Of a stretch of DNA of 64,000 nt, positions 51,878 through 60,277 are shown piece after piece. The stretch is from CAVXZE01 sp963766175. GTDB taxonomy: Bacteria; Myxococcota_A; UBA9160; UBA6930. Each line of letters opens with the position of its first letter. The stretch's first letter is position 1. The stretch spans positions 62,001-126,000 of the forward strand of contig CAVXZE010000013.1 of NCBI GenBank assembly GCA_963766175.1. The letters are read 5' to 3'. The notes beneath the pieces are model-generated. The model searched no databases. It saw only the letters and a program-made list of their open reading frames with translations, and had not been told where the DNA came from. Position numbers and translations under genes: made by a program.

Positions 51878-52809
51878 GCGAGGAGAGGGCGCCGCACCGC
51901 GGTTTCGGTCGAGATCCCGCCAGTAGCGAGGTCTACGACCCCATCGTCACCTGCGTCCTTGCCGCCGCGCTCTCGCTCGTGTTCCTGGTCCAGTGGTGGG
52001 GTCGCGCGGTCGGAGAGGACGGCAGCGGCTACGCGGTGTACCTGGTCGGCGGTCTGCATGCCTCGTCGGTCCTGGAGGGAGAGATCTTCCGAATCGTCAC
52101 CGCTCCTCTCCTCCACCTGCACCTCTATCACCTCATCTTCAACCTGGCGGGATTGCTGGGCCTCGGCGGCGCGCTGGAGGCGCTCATTGGGCACGCGAGA
52201 TTCCTGCTGGTCGTCGCCCTCTCGATGCTCTCCGGGTCGATGGCCGCCCTCGCACTCCCGCCGGCGGCGGGCGTGGTGGTGGGGGCCTCGGGAGCGCTCT
52301 TCGGATTGGTGGGGGCGATGGCGGCTCTGGCACTGCGTCAGCGGCGGGCTCCGCCGCCCCTGCTGAGCAGGGCGCGCTGGCTTCTCCCCATCGCCCTCGC
52401 CGCCGACGGCGCCGTGGCCCTCGTGGCTCCCGAGAGGGTCGGGTGGATCGCGCACCTCGGCGGCCTCGTCGGCGGCATGGCCTCGATGGCCCTCGTCTCC
52501 CGCGGCGGCGGGCCGATCCCCCTGGGCCGCTCCTCGCGGCGGATCAGACAGGCGGCAGCCGGTGTGGCGGCGCTCTTCCTCTTTGGGGTCGCGGTCGACC
52601 TGCAACGCGTCGCCTCCGGCCGCATCTGCCAGGTGATCGAACGTGCCGACCTGAGCGAGGCGGTTCGAGATGGCTTCACTGCGGCGCTGCGCGATCTGCC
52701 AGTAACTTGTGCCGGCCTGGAGCCCGAGCCGCCCCCCGCTACTCCAGCAGATAGCGCGAGGCCAGCGCGTCCGCGTACTCGTTCCAGCGCGAGCCGTCGT
52801 GGGCCCTGA
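51874..52809 (+). CDS. Rhomboid family intramembrane serine protease
   Basis: 311 residues with about six or seven membrane helices. The rhomboid pattern is clear: HLYHLIFNLAGLLGLGGALE, GASGALFGLVGA with the catalytic Ser, and the later His in WIAHLGGLVGG. A C-terminal soluble part with two Cys (RICQVI and VTCAGL) and an Arg/Pro-rich tail is unusual. The ATG overlaps the RHS stop by four bases (ATGA), strongly suggesting co-function with it. The last 71 bases overlap the convergent rnhA gene. Confidence 0.88.
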   Translation: MSEERAPHRGFGRDPASSEVYDPIVTCVLAAALSLVFLVQWWGRAVGEDGSGYAVYLVGGLHASSVLEGEIFRIVTAPLLHLHLYHLIFNLAGLLGLGGALEALIGHARFLLVVALSMLSGSMAALALPPAAGVVVGASGALFGLVGAMAALALRQRRAPPPLLSRARWLLPIALAADGAVALVAPERVGWIAHLGGLVGGMASMALVSRGGGPIPLGRSSRRIRQAAAGVAALFLFGVAVDLQRVASGRICQVIERADLSEAVRDGFTAALRDLPVTCAGLEPEPPPATPADSARPARPRTRSSASRRGP

Positions 52810-53233
52810 TCCACTCGATGCGCACGCCGGGACGGGCTCGGGCCAATGCGTAGAATTGCCTCACCAGCTCCAGGTTGGCGATCGGCCCGCTCTTGCGCCT
52901 CCACCCGCGTTGCTCCCAGCCCGCTGCCCACTCGTTAACCGTCTTCACGCAGAGCTGGCTGTCGGAGTAGACCGCGGCCTCGGCGTCCTCGGGAAGCACG
53001 CGGAGCGCCTCGATCAGGGCAGTCAGCTCCATGCGGTTGTTGGTGGTGTCGCCGTCGCGGCCGTACTTCTCCTGGACGATCTCGTCGTTTTCGACCCAGA
53101 CGAAGCCCCAGCCACCCGGCCCCGGATTCCCTTCACAGGAGCCGTCGGTGAAGACGCCGCTCTTCGGACCCGAGGTGTAGCGCTGCAGCACCTGATCGGT
53201 GGTCAGCAGCGGGCTGCTGTCTCGACGACTCAC
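52739..53233 (-). CDS. rnhA: Ribonuclease HI
   Basis: 164 residues. Catalytic acidic residues appear in FTDGSCEGNPGPGG (Asp), NRMELTALIEAL (Glu), YSDSQL (Asp) and NEYADALA (Asp), the full DEDD set. It degrades the RNA strand of RNA-DNA hybrids. A short extra N-terminus (about 27 residues) precedes the first strand. Its 3' end overlaps the rhomboid gene on the other strand by 71 bases. Confidence 0.95.
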   Translation of the reverse strand: MSRRDSSPLLTTDQVLQRYTSGPKSGVFTDGSCEGNPGPGGWGFVWVENDEIVQEKYGRDGDTTNNRMELTALIEALRVLPEDAEAAVYSDSQLCVKTVNEWAAGWEQRGWRRKSGPIANLELVRQFYALARARPGVRIEWIRAHDGSRWNEYADALASRYLLE

Positions 53234-53278
53234 ATCGGGCTCCTGGATTGCTGAGAAGGGTACCAGCCAAGATCGAGC

Positions 53279-54391
53279 TCAGCTCTGATAGGACGCCAGG
53301 AAGTCCCTGTGGAAGTCCTCGTAGCGTCGGGCGAGGATGGCCTCGCGCGCGTCTCGCACCAGGCGCTGATAGAAGTGGGTGTTGTGGATCGAGGCCAGAA
53401 TCGCCGAGAGGATCTCGTTCGAAGCGAAGAGGTGGTGCAGGTAGGCGCGCGAGAATCCCCCGGCGCAGGCAGCGCAGTCGCAGGAGGCGTCGATCGGGTA
53501 GGCGTCGCGGCGGTAGCGGCGGTTGCTGAGGCGAATCCGGCCGCGCGAGGTGAAGACGCTGGCCGAGCGCGCGTAGCGGGTGGGGATCACGCAGTCGAAG
53601 AGGTCGATCCCGTGGCCGATGGTGGCGAGGAGGTCCTCAGGCAGGCCCACGCCCATCAGATAGCGGGGCTTGGAGTCCGGGAGCAGGGGCGCGGTCAGGG
53701 CGGTGATCTTGCAGAGCAGCTCGTGGCCCTCGCCCACCGAGACGCCGCCGATGGCGTAGCCGGGCAGGTCGAGAGCCACCAGGGAGCTGGCGCAGGCCAC
53801 GCGCAGGTGCTCGTAGACACTGCCCTGGACGATCCCGAACAGAGCCTGCTGGTCGCTGCGCTCGTGCGCTCGGAGGCACCGCTCCATCCATGAGAGGGTC
53901 CGCCGCACGCCGGCCCCGGCCAGCTTCTCGTCAGCCGGGTAGGGAGTGCACTCGTCGAAGGCCATGATGATGTCGGCCCCCAGCTGCTGCTGGATCTCCA
54001 CCGAGCGCTCGGGCGTCAGATCGATGGTCGACCCGTCCACCTCGTTCTTGAAGCGCACGCCCCGATCGCTGATCTCCTTGCTCGGCAGCGAGAAGACCTG
54101 GAAGCCACCGCTGTCGGTGACGATTGGCCCCTCCCAGCGCATGAAGCGGTGCAGGCCTCCGAGCTTGGCCACCAGCTTCTCCCCGGGACGCAGGGCCAGG
54201 TGGTAGGTGTTGGCGAGGAGCACCTCGGCACCCGCTGCACGCAGCTGGTCGGGCGTCATGGCGCGAACCGCCGCTTGGGTGCCCACCACCATGAAGGCGG
54301 GGGTGTGGATCTCACCGTGGGGTGTCGCGAAGACGCCGGCGCGGGCCGCACCGCTGGTCTGCTGGAGGGTGTAGCGGAAGGGCTGGCCCAT
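53279..54391 (-). CDS. tgt: Queuine tRNA-ribosyltransferase
   Basis: 370 residues, full length. TGT motifs: ANTYHLALRPGE, VTDSGGFQVFSL with the active Asp, GIVQGSVYEHLR, GYAIGGVSVGE, and the second catalytic Asp in LFDCVIPTRYARSASVFT. The zinc site is CDCAACAGGFSRAYLHH. The segment after PTR is usually NARNG; here it is YARSA, an unusual variant of the RNA-binding loop. It exchanges guanine-34 for preQ1 in GUN tRNAs. No other queuosine genes are in the window. Confidence 0.95.
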   Translation of the reverse strand: MGQPFRYTLQQTSGAARAGVFATPHGEIHTPAFMVVGTQAAVRAMTPDQLRAAGAEVLLANTYHLALRPGEKLVAKLGGLHRFMRWEGPIVTDSGGFQVFSLPSKEISDRGVRFKNEVDGSTIDLTPERSVEIQQQLGADIIMAFDECTPYPADEKLAGAGVRRTLSWMERCLRAHERSDQQALFGIVQGSVYEHLRVACASSLVALDLPGYAIGGVSVGEGHELLCKITALTAPLLPDSKPRYLMGVGLPEDLLATIGHGIDLFDCVIPTRYARSASVFTSRGRIRLSNRRYRRDAYPIDASCDCAACAGGFSRAYLHHLFASNEILSAILASIHNTHFYQRLVRDAREAILARRYEDFHRDFLASYQS

Positions 54392-54447
54392 CTCCGAGCA
54401 TCCTAGCGACTTCGATATACTCCGGTCCGAATCTTCCCGGGAGCGAG

Positions 54448-55365
54448 GTGATCCAGAAAGCGTTCGCAGATCGCGTCACCGTGGCCACGCGCCGGCTCGG
54501 TCACCCCCTCTGCGCCGGATTGGATCCCCATCTCGATCGCTTCCCACCCCTGTTCCGCCGCGGTGGGATGGCTCCCGAGGCTCCCGAGACCGCCGCGGCC
54601 GTCGAGTCCTTCTGCCTGGCCCTGCTGGATCGGCTGGCCGGGCGGGTCGCGGTCGTCAAGCCCCAGATCGCCTTCTTCGAGCGGCTTGGCTGGAGGGGCA
54701 TGCAAGTGCTGGAAGGGGTCGCCGCCGCCGCCCGAGAGCGGGGTCTGCTGGTTCTCCTCGACGCCAAGCGGGGTGACATCGGCTCGACCGCGCGCGGCTA
54801 CGCGGAGGCCTATCTCGGCAGCGAGGCGGTGCTCCCGGTGGATGCCATTACGGCGAACCCCTACCTGGGCCTCGACGCGCTGGAGCCCTTCGTGAAGGCG
54901 GCCCTCGAGACCGGTGCGGGCGTCTTCGTCCTGGTCAAGACCAGCAACCCCGGGTCGGAAGATTTTCAGGATCGCAGTCTCGGTGGCAAGCCGCTCTTCG
55001 AGCGGGTTGCCGAGTCGCTGGCCGGCATCGCGGAGCGGATGAGGGGCCCCGAGACGGGCTGGTCGTCGCTCGGTGCGGTGGTTGGAGCCACCTATCCGGA
55101 GGTGCACCAACGCCTCCGGGAGCTCCTGCCACGCGCGCTCTTCCTGGTGCCCGGCTACGGCGCCCAAGGCGGCGGGGCCAGGGAGGCGGTGGCCGGCTTC
55201 GTCGCCGGGCCCGCGGGTCGCCTGGAGGGAGGCCTGGTCAACTCCTCCCGCGCGATCCTGTTTCCCCCGGGCTCCGACACGGAGGATCTCGCCAGCTGGG
55301 AGCGAGCCGTGGACGAGGCGCTGGATCGGGCGATCGGCGAGCTGGGGGAGGCGGTCTCCGCCTGA
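54448..55365 (+). CDS. pyrF: Orotidine-5'-phosphate decarboxylase (group 2)
   Basis: 305 residues, the longer group-2 form. The catalytic motif DAKRGDIGSTARGYAEAYLG is intact; LCAGLDPHLDRFP at the start, VKPQIAFFERLG and VPGYGAQGGGARE are typical. It converts OMP to UMP. GTG start with GGGAG upstream. Divergent from tgt. pyrE lies about 1.5 kb downstream, separated by a small basic protein and an acyl-CoA dehydrogenase. Confidence 0.95.
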   Translation: MIQKAFADRVTVATRRLGHPLCAGLDPHLDRFPPLFRRGGMAPEAPETAAAVESFCLALLDRLAGRVAVVKPQIAFFERLGWRGMQVLEGVAAAARERGLLVLLDAKRGDIGSTARGYAEAYLGSEAVLPVDAITANPYLGLDALEPFVKAALETGAGVFVLVKTSNPGSEDFQDRSLGGKPLFERVAESLAGIAERMRGPETGWSSLGAVVGATYPEVHQRLRELLPRALFLVPGYGAQGGGAREAVAGFVAGPAGRLEGGLVNSSRAILFPPGSDTEDLASWERAVDEALDRAIGELGEAVSA

Positions 55366-55382
55366 GCCCGTGGCGGGGCCCG

Positions 55383-55511
55383 CTAGCGGTAGGTCTTGCG
55401 CTCGCCGCGGCTTCGTCGCAGGCGCACCCTTCGGTGCTTGGCCTTGAGCCTGGCGCGGTAGCGGGAGCTCTTGGAGCGATTCCTGTGGGGGAGCTTCGTC
55501 GACTTCCTCAT
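55383..55511 (-). CDS. Small very basic protein (42 residues), possibly ribosome-associated
   Basis: The sequence starts MRKSTKLPHRNRSKSSRYR and ends RRSRGERKTYR; nearly half of the residues are Arg or Lys. The ATG has an excellent GGAGGAG site five bases upstream, and the coding frame is short but clean. The composition resembles small ribosomal proteins or nucleic-acid chaperones, but no named family is certain. It lies between pyrF and an acyl-CoA dehydrogenase on the opposite strand. Confidence 0.65.
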   Translation of the reverse strand: MRKSTKLPHRNRSKSSRYRARLKAKHRRVRLRRSRGERKTYR

Positions 55512-55602
55512 TGGCTCCTCCGGAGCGTTCTTGGGGCCGGCGGAAAGTAGGCGAGAGCGATGGTTGCGTCTACCCTTGGGCCAGATCCGTGTAGGAGAGC
55601 CG

Positions 55603-56778
55603 ATGGAGACGCCCCTCGACCGCATGATGGATTTCGACCTCACTCCCGAGCAGCGTCAGGTCCGCGCCGCGGTTCGTAGCTTCGCCGAGAAGGAGATCCA
55701 GCCCTTCGTAGAGCGGTACGAGCGGGAGGCGCGCTACCCGACCGACCTGATCCAGAAGCTCGTCCCTCTGGGCTACATCGCGCCGATGATTCCCGAGGAG
55801 TACGGAGGCTCCTTCCTGGACGTGATGACCTACGGTGTCATCTGCGAAGAGCTGGCGCGGGTCGACTGGGTGGTCGCATCGGTCGTCTCGGTCACGAATT
55901 CTCTGCTGGCCGGGTCGATCCTGCGCTTCGGCTCCGAGGAACAGAAGCGGCGCTGGCTTCCGGCGATGGCCGACGGCAGCTGCCTCACCTCGGCCTGCCT
56001 GACCGAGCCCGGCGGCGGAACCGATCTCGCCAACATGCGCACCCTGGCGGTCAAGGTGGAGGGTGGCTGGCGACTCACCGGGACGAAGGTCTTCATCTCC
56101 CACGCCGCCTACGCGGGGCTCTTCCTGGTGGTGGCGACCGTCGATCGGGAGAAGAAGCATCGGGGCGTGACCGCCTTCCTGGTCGAGCCGCGGACGGAGG
56201 GGATCCGGATCGGCGACTTCCCGATGCGTACCCTCAGGCGCGACAACCTGGCGGAGGTCCACTTCGAGGACGCCTTCGTTCCCGACGAGGGGTTGCTCGG
56301 CGAGCCGGGCAAGGGGTTTCCGGTGCTGGGATCGGCCCTCGACACCGGGCGCTTCTCGGTGGCGGCGCGCTGCATCGGGCAGGCCCAGCGCTGCATCGAC
56401 CTGGCCGTTCCCTATTCCCTGGATCGGGAGGCCTTTGGACAGAAGATCGCCGAGTTCCAGATGATTCAGAAGAAGATCGCCGACATGGCGTGCCGCACCC
56501 AGGCGGCGCGCTCAGTGGTCTATCAGCTGGGGCGGATGAAGGATGGTGGTGTGCCCCGGGCCTCCATGGAGGCGTCGATGGCGAAGCTGATGGCCAGCCA
56601 GGCCGCCGTCCAGAACGCTCTCGACGCCATCCAGATCCACGGTGGCTACGGTCTCTCCGAGGAGTACGAGGTTGGACGCCTGCTGCTGGAAGCCAAGGCG
56701 CTGGAGTTCGGCGAAGGGACCAGCGAGCTCCACAACAAGATCATCGCGGAGTTCATGTTGGGGATCCGCAAGCAGTGA
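55603..56778 (+). CDS. Acyl-CoA dehydrogenase (SCAD/MCAD-like, catalytic)
   Basis: 391 residues, an ordinary catalytic ACAD. Blocks: MIPEEYGGSFLDVMTYGVICEELAR, ACLTEPGGGTDLANMRT, WRLTGTKVFISHA, GYGLSEEYEVGRLLLEAKAL and the C-terminal EFGEGTSELHNKIIAEFMLG, whose Glu fits the catalytic base. ATG 55603 with AGGAGA upstream. Downstream lie pyrE and a CoA ligase. Unlike the ACADs at 35-43 kb it has no KstR-like site upstream. Confidence 0.94.
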   Translation: METPLDRMMDFDLTPEQRQVRAAVRSFAEKEIQPFVERYEREARYPTDLIQKLVPLGYIAPMIPEEYGGSFLDVMTYGVICEELARVDWVVASVVSVTNSLLAGSILRFGSEEQKRRWLPAMADGSCLTSACLTEPGGGTDLANMRTLAVKVEGGWRLTGTKVFISHAAYAGLFLVVATVDREKKHRGVTAFLVEPRTEGIRIGDFPMRTLRRDNLAEVHFEDAFVPDEGLLGEPGKGFPVLGSALDTGRFSVAARCIGQAQRCIDLAVPYSLDREAFGQKIAEFQMIQKKIADMACRTQAARSVVYQLGRMKDGGVPRASMEASMAKLMASQAAVQNALDAIQIHGGYGLSEEYEVGRLLLEAKALEFGEGTSELHNKIIAEFMLGIRKQ

Positions 56779-56823
56779 GCCGCGGATGGGCGCGTCTTGC
56801 CCGAACCTGAGAGGGAGAAGAAG

Positions 56824-57372
56824 GTGAGTGCAAGGGACGATCTGCTGAAACTGATCCTGGAGGTTTCCTTCGAGAAGCGCCGAGTGACCCTTGCCAGCGG
56901 CAAGGAGAGCGACTTCTACCTCGACCTGCGCCAGACGCTGATGCGTCCGCGCGGCGCGCGCCTGGCCGGTCTCCTCGCTCTCGAGAAGCTGCTCGGGGGA
57001 CCGCCGGTGGAGGCGGTGGGCGGCATGGCGGTCGGTGCGGTCCCCTTCGTCTCCGCGATCCTACTCGCCGCCGCCGAGCGGGATCCGGAAACCGGTCTCC
57101 TCGGCTTCTTCGTTCGCAAGGAGGCAAAGAAGCACGGTCTCGGCCGGCGCATCGAGGGAGCGTTCCAGGCTGGACAGAGTGTCGCCCTGGTCGAGGACAC
57201 CACCACCACCGGAGGTTCGACCCTCGAGGCGGTCGACGCCGTGGAGGCCGAGGGCGGCAAGGTGACGCGGGTGCTCTGCCTGGTGGACCGGGGCGAGGGC
57301 GCGCGGGAAGCCTTCGCCGAACGCGGCATCGACCTGGAGGCGATCTACACCCGAGCCGACCTGCCCTTGTAG
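56824..57372 (+). CDS. pyrE: Orotate phosphoribosyltransferase
   Basis: 182 residues. The PRPP-binding loop is VALVEDTTTTGGSTLEAV, and the KEAKKHGLGRRIEG segment carries the flexible-loop Lys residues. RRVTLASGKESDFYLDLRQTLMRPRG is the usual N-terminus. It makes OMP from orotate and PRPP. GTG 56824 is preferred (GAGGGAGAAGAAG upstream); a TTG at 56797 would add nine residues. The first acidic residue of the PRPP motif is Glu rather than the more common Asp. Confidence 0.92.
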   Translation: MSARDDLLKLILEVSFEKRRVTLASGKESDFYLDLRQTLMRPRGARLAGLLALEKLLGGPPVEAVGGMAVGAVPFVSAILLAAAERDPETGLLGFFVRKEAKKHGLGRRIEGAFQAGQSVALVEDTTTTGGSTLEAVDAVEAEGGKVTRVLCLVDRGEGAREAFAERGIDLEAIYTRADLPL

Positions 57373-57398
57373 ATCGAGTGTGGAACAGGAGACCCGCC

Positions 57399-58889
57399 AT
57401 GAGCCTGAACCTCGGATCGATTCTCTATGCCGCCGCAGACAGCCGACCCGATCACCCGGCAGTCAAGCTGAACGATCGCGTCATCACCTACGCAGAGCTG
57501 GATCGGATGGCGCGGGGAGTCGCCACCAGCCTGCAGGAGCGCGGCCTCCAGCCCGGCGACCGGGTGGCCATGATGGTGCCCAACGTTCCCGAGTTCACCA
57601 TTGCCTACTTCGGCATTCTCTACGCCGGCTGCGTGGTCGTTCCGCTCAACGTCCTGCTCGCGGCCCCCGAGGTCAGCTATCACATCGAGGATTCCGGCTC
57701 GAGTCTCCTGATCGCGCATACCTTCTTTCAGGAGTCCGCCAGCAAGGGCGCCCTCGGCGCCGGGGTTCCCGTGGTCTGGACCGAGGGGGAGAGCAAGGGG
57801 CACCTCCCGGATCTCGCCTCGGCGCCGCCGATCCCCGCGGTGCATCCGACCAGTCCGGACGACACCGCGGTCGTCATCTACACCTCGGGGACCACCGGCC
57901 AGCCCAAGGGGGCGGAGCTCACCCACTCGAACCTGCTGATGAACGCGGCCCTCGTGGTGCCCCGCCTGGTTCCAGTCGACAAGAGCGACGTGGCCCTGGG
58001 AGTCCTCCCGCTCTTCCACTCCTTCGGACAGACCTGCATCCAGAATGCCGCGATCGCCGTTTCCGCCACCCTGACACTGCTCCCCCGCTTTACGGCCAAG
58101 GATGCCTTCGAGATCATGGAGAGAGACGGGGTGACGCTTTTCGCCGGCGTCCCGACCATGTACTTCGGACTGCTCCACCACCAGGCCGAGCGCACCTACG
58201 ATCTCTCCAAGCTCAAATACTGCCTGTCCGGCGGTGCGCCCATGCCCGTCGAGGTGATGACCGCCTTCGAGGAGAAGTTCCCCGTCACGATCCTGGAGGG
58301 CTACGGCCTCTCCGAGACCTCACCGGTCGCGAGCTTCAACATGTCCGACCGGCCGCGCAAGGTGGGGTCCGTCGGCTATCCGGTCTGGGGGGTGGAGATG
58401 GCGGCCCTCGACGACCAGGACCGGCCGGTCCCGGACGGGGAGCGCGGCGAGATCTGCATCCGCGGTCACAACGTCATGAAGGGCTACTGGGGTCGCCCCG
58501 AGGCCACCGAAGAGGCCATGCGCAACGGATGGTTTCACAGCGGCGACATCGGGATTCGCGACGCGGACGGGTGCTACCACATCGTGGATCGCGTCAAGGA
58601 CATGATCCTCCGCGGTGGCTTCAACGTGTACCCGCGTGAAGTGGAGGAAGCGCTCTACACGCACCCGGCGGTGGTCGAGGCCGCGGTGATCGGCGTTGCC
58701 CACCCGAGCCATGGCGAGGAGATCAAGGCGGTGGTGGCCCTGGCCAAGGATCAGTCGGTCACATCGGAGGAGCTGATCGCGTTCTGCAAGGAGCGGCTGG
58801 CGGCCTACAAGTACCCGCGGATCGTCGAATTCGTCGAGGAGCTTCCCAAGGGCCCGACCGGCAAGATCCTCAAGCGCGAGCTCGCTTAG
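57399..58889 (+). CDS. Acyl-CoA ligase (AMP-forming)
   Basis: 496 residues. Adenylation motifs: VIYTSGTTGQPKGAELTHSN, GVLPLFHSFGQTCIQNAA, EGYGLSETSPVASFN, WFHSGDIGIRDADGCYHIVDR and the A10 Lys in LPKGPTGKILKREL. It activates a carboxylic acid with CoA. The start MSLNLGSILYAAADSRPDHPAV is standard, with AGGAGA eight bases upstream. Downstream, the convergent LLM oxidoreductase overlaps its stop. Confidence 0.94.
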   Translation: MSLNLGSILYAAADSRPDHPAVKLNDRVITYAELDRMARGVATSLQERGLQPGDRVAMMVPNVPEFTIAYFGILYAGCVVVPLNVLLAAPEVSYHIEDSGSSLLIAHTFFQESASKGALGAGVPVVWTEGESKGHLPDLASAPPIPAVHPTSPDDTAVVIYTSGTTGQPKGAELTHSNLLMNAALVVPRLVPVDKSDVALGVLPLFHSFGQTCIQNAAIAVSATLTLLPRFTAKDAFEIMERDGVTLFAGVPTMYFGLLHHQAERTYDLSKLKYCLSGGAPMPVEVMTAFEEKFPVTILEGYGLSETSPVASFNMSDRPRKVGSVGYPVWGVEMAALDDQDRPVPDGERGEICIRGHNVMKGYWGRPEATEEAMRNGWFHSGDIGIRDADGCYHIVDRVKDMILRGGFNVYPREVEEALYTHPAVVEAAVIGVAHPSHGEEIKAVVALAKDQSVTSEELIAFCKERLAAYKYPRIVEFVEELPKGPTGKILKRELA

Positions 58890-59902
58890 GCCGAGCTGCT
58901 GCCGAACAGGTCGAGGATCGCGTCGAGGTTCGCGCGCAGCCGTTCCGGCTCGACTCCGACCGCGGGAGCGTAGAAGAGCGGCTCGTCGGTCAGATCCTCC
59001 CACTGCGCAAGGCGGTCGCGGGCCTCGTCGGGTGTGCAGGCGATGGCGATCTCTTCCACGAGTGCGTCCGGCACCGCAGCGGCCATGGCGGCCACGTCGA
59101 AGCTCCGCAGCGCCTTTCGGCAAGCCTGGCCGACCTCCCGCATGTCGTGAAGGTCCAGCACCGAGTGGTAGAGCTCCGTGGTGAGGTAGAAGCCGATCTG
59201 TCCCTTCGCATCCCGGATCGCCTGGTCGCGATCGTCGGAGATGGAGGTGACGACGTAGGGCGCGAGCTTGCAGGCGCCGGCCTCCCGGTCCGCCCGCTCC
59301 TCGGCGCGTCGCAGGCCGGGAAGGGTGACCTCGCGATGCCAGCGCCTGGTTGCGATCGGGTGACCGACCAGGGCGTCGGCGACCGCTCCCGCGGCCGCGA
59401 TCATGCCCCGGTTGACCGCGGCTACCCAGATCGGAATCTCGCTGCGGGGGGCACCGGGTCGCGAGTAGATCGGAACGTTCAGCTTCCAGAAGCGACCTTC
59501 GAAGCGGAAGCCGCCGCCTCGCTGAGCGGCGATCGCCTGGCGGAGCAGCGTTACCAGCTCCCTCATCCGGGCCGCTGGCTCGGAGAAGGGAATGCCGTAC
59601 CAGTCCTGGTTCATGCGCCGCGTGCCGCTTCCCAGCCCCAGCACCATGCGGCCTCCGGAGAGCTCGTCGAGATCCATGGCGGCGCTCGCGTGGAGGAGGG
59701 GGCTGCGGGTGAAGGCATTGGCGATGCCGGTTCCGAAGCGGATCCGCCGGGTCGCCTGGGCGATGGCTCCGAGAGGTACGTAGCCGTGCCGGTTGAAGAA
59801 CTCGATCGTGAAGACCGAGTCGAAGCCCGCCGCCTCCGCCCGCACGGCCAGATCCACGTCGCCTCGAACCGTGCCGCTGGTCAGGATCAGTCCACTTTTC
59901 AT
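58886..59902 (-). CDS. LLM-class flavin oxidoreductase (F420-type)
   Basis: 338 residues of the luciferase-like monooxygenase fold. Marks: KSGLILTSGTVRGDVDLAVRAEAAGFDSVFTIEFF, IRFGTGIANAFTRSPLLHASAAMDLDELSGGRMVLGLGSG and the later IPIWVAAVNRGMIAAAGAVADALVGH. Proteins of this branch use F420 or FMN to reduce or oxidise small molecules; the cofactor cannot be proved from sequence alone. Convergent with the ligase. Confidence 0.88.
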   Translation of the reverse strand: MKSGLILTSGTVRGDVDLAVRAEAAGFDSVFTIEFFNRHGYVPLGAIAQATRRIRFGTGIANAFTRSPLLHASAAMDLDELSGGRMVLGLGSGTRRMNQDWYGIPFSEPAARMRELVTLLRQAIAAQRGGGFRFEGRFWKLNVPIYSRPGAPRSEIPIWVAAVNRGMIAAAGAVADALVGHPIATRRWHREVTLPGLRRAEERADREAGACKLAPYVVTSISDDRDQAIRDAKGQIGFYLTTELYHSVLDLHDMREVGQACRKALRSFDVAAMAAAVPDALVEEIAIACTPDEARDRLAQWEDLTDEPLFYAPAVGVEPERLRANLDAILDLFGSSSA

Positions 59903-60069
59903 GGCCGGGAGTCTAACGAAGCAAGTCCGGGCTCTCCGTGACCGGATCCGTCACGTCCCTCGGCTTTACTCGAGCCGTGGTGGGTTGCCCCCCGCCCGCC
60001 ACTCCGAAAGGGCTCCGAGATGGCCCTGGAAAGGTCCCGGGAAGACCCTGAGAGGACGGGAGAGACGAC

Positions 60070-60264
60070 ATGACACCTGCGCTACGAACCATGACGCGCT
60101 GCCTTGTGTGCGGCTTCACCGAGATCCGGACCGACGAGGTGCTGGATCGCGGGGTGGTGTTGCTGGCCGAATGTCCCCGCTGTGATCACCGCTGGACCGA
60201 GCGCCCCCCCGCCTGGGTGGCGCCGCCTTCGGCCGTGCTCGCTGAGGAGAACTCCGCAGCGTGA
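60070..60264 (+). CDS. Small zinc-ribbon protein
   Basis: 64 residues. Two Cys pairs, RCLVCGFTE and ECPRCDHRW, form a zinc ribbon; the tail is Ala/Pro-rich. GGGAGAG precedes the ATG. It ends 13 bases before the first ArsA-family ATPase and is probably in that operon. Function unknown. Confidence 0.68.
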   Translation: MTPALRTMTRCLVCGFTEIRTDEVLDRGVVLLAECPRCDHRWTERPPAWVAPPSAVLAEENSAA

Positions 60265-60277
60265 TAAGTTCTCGGCG

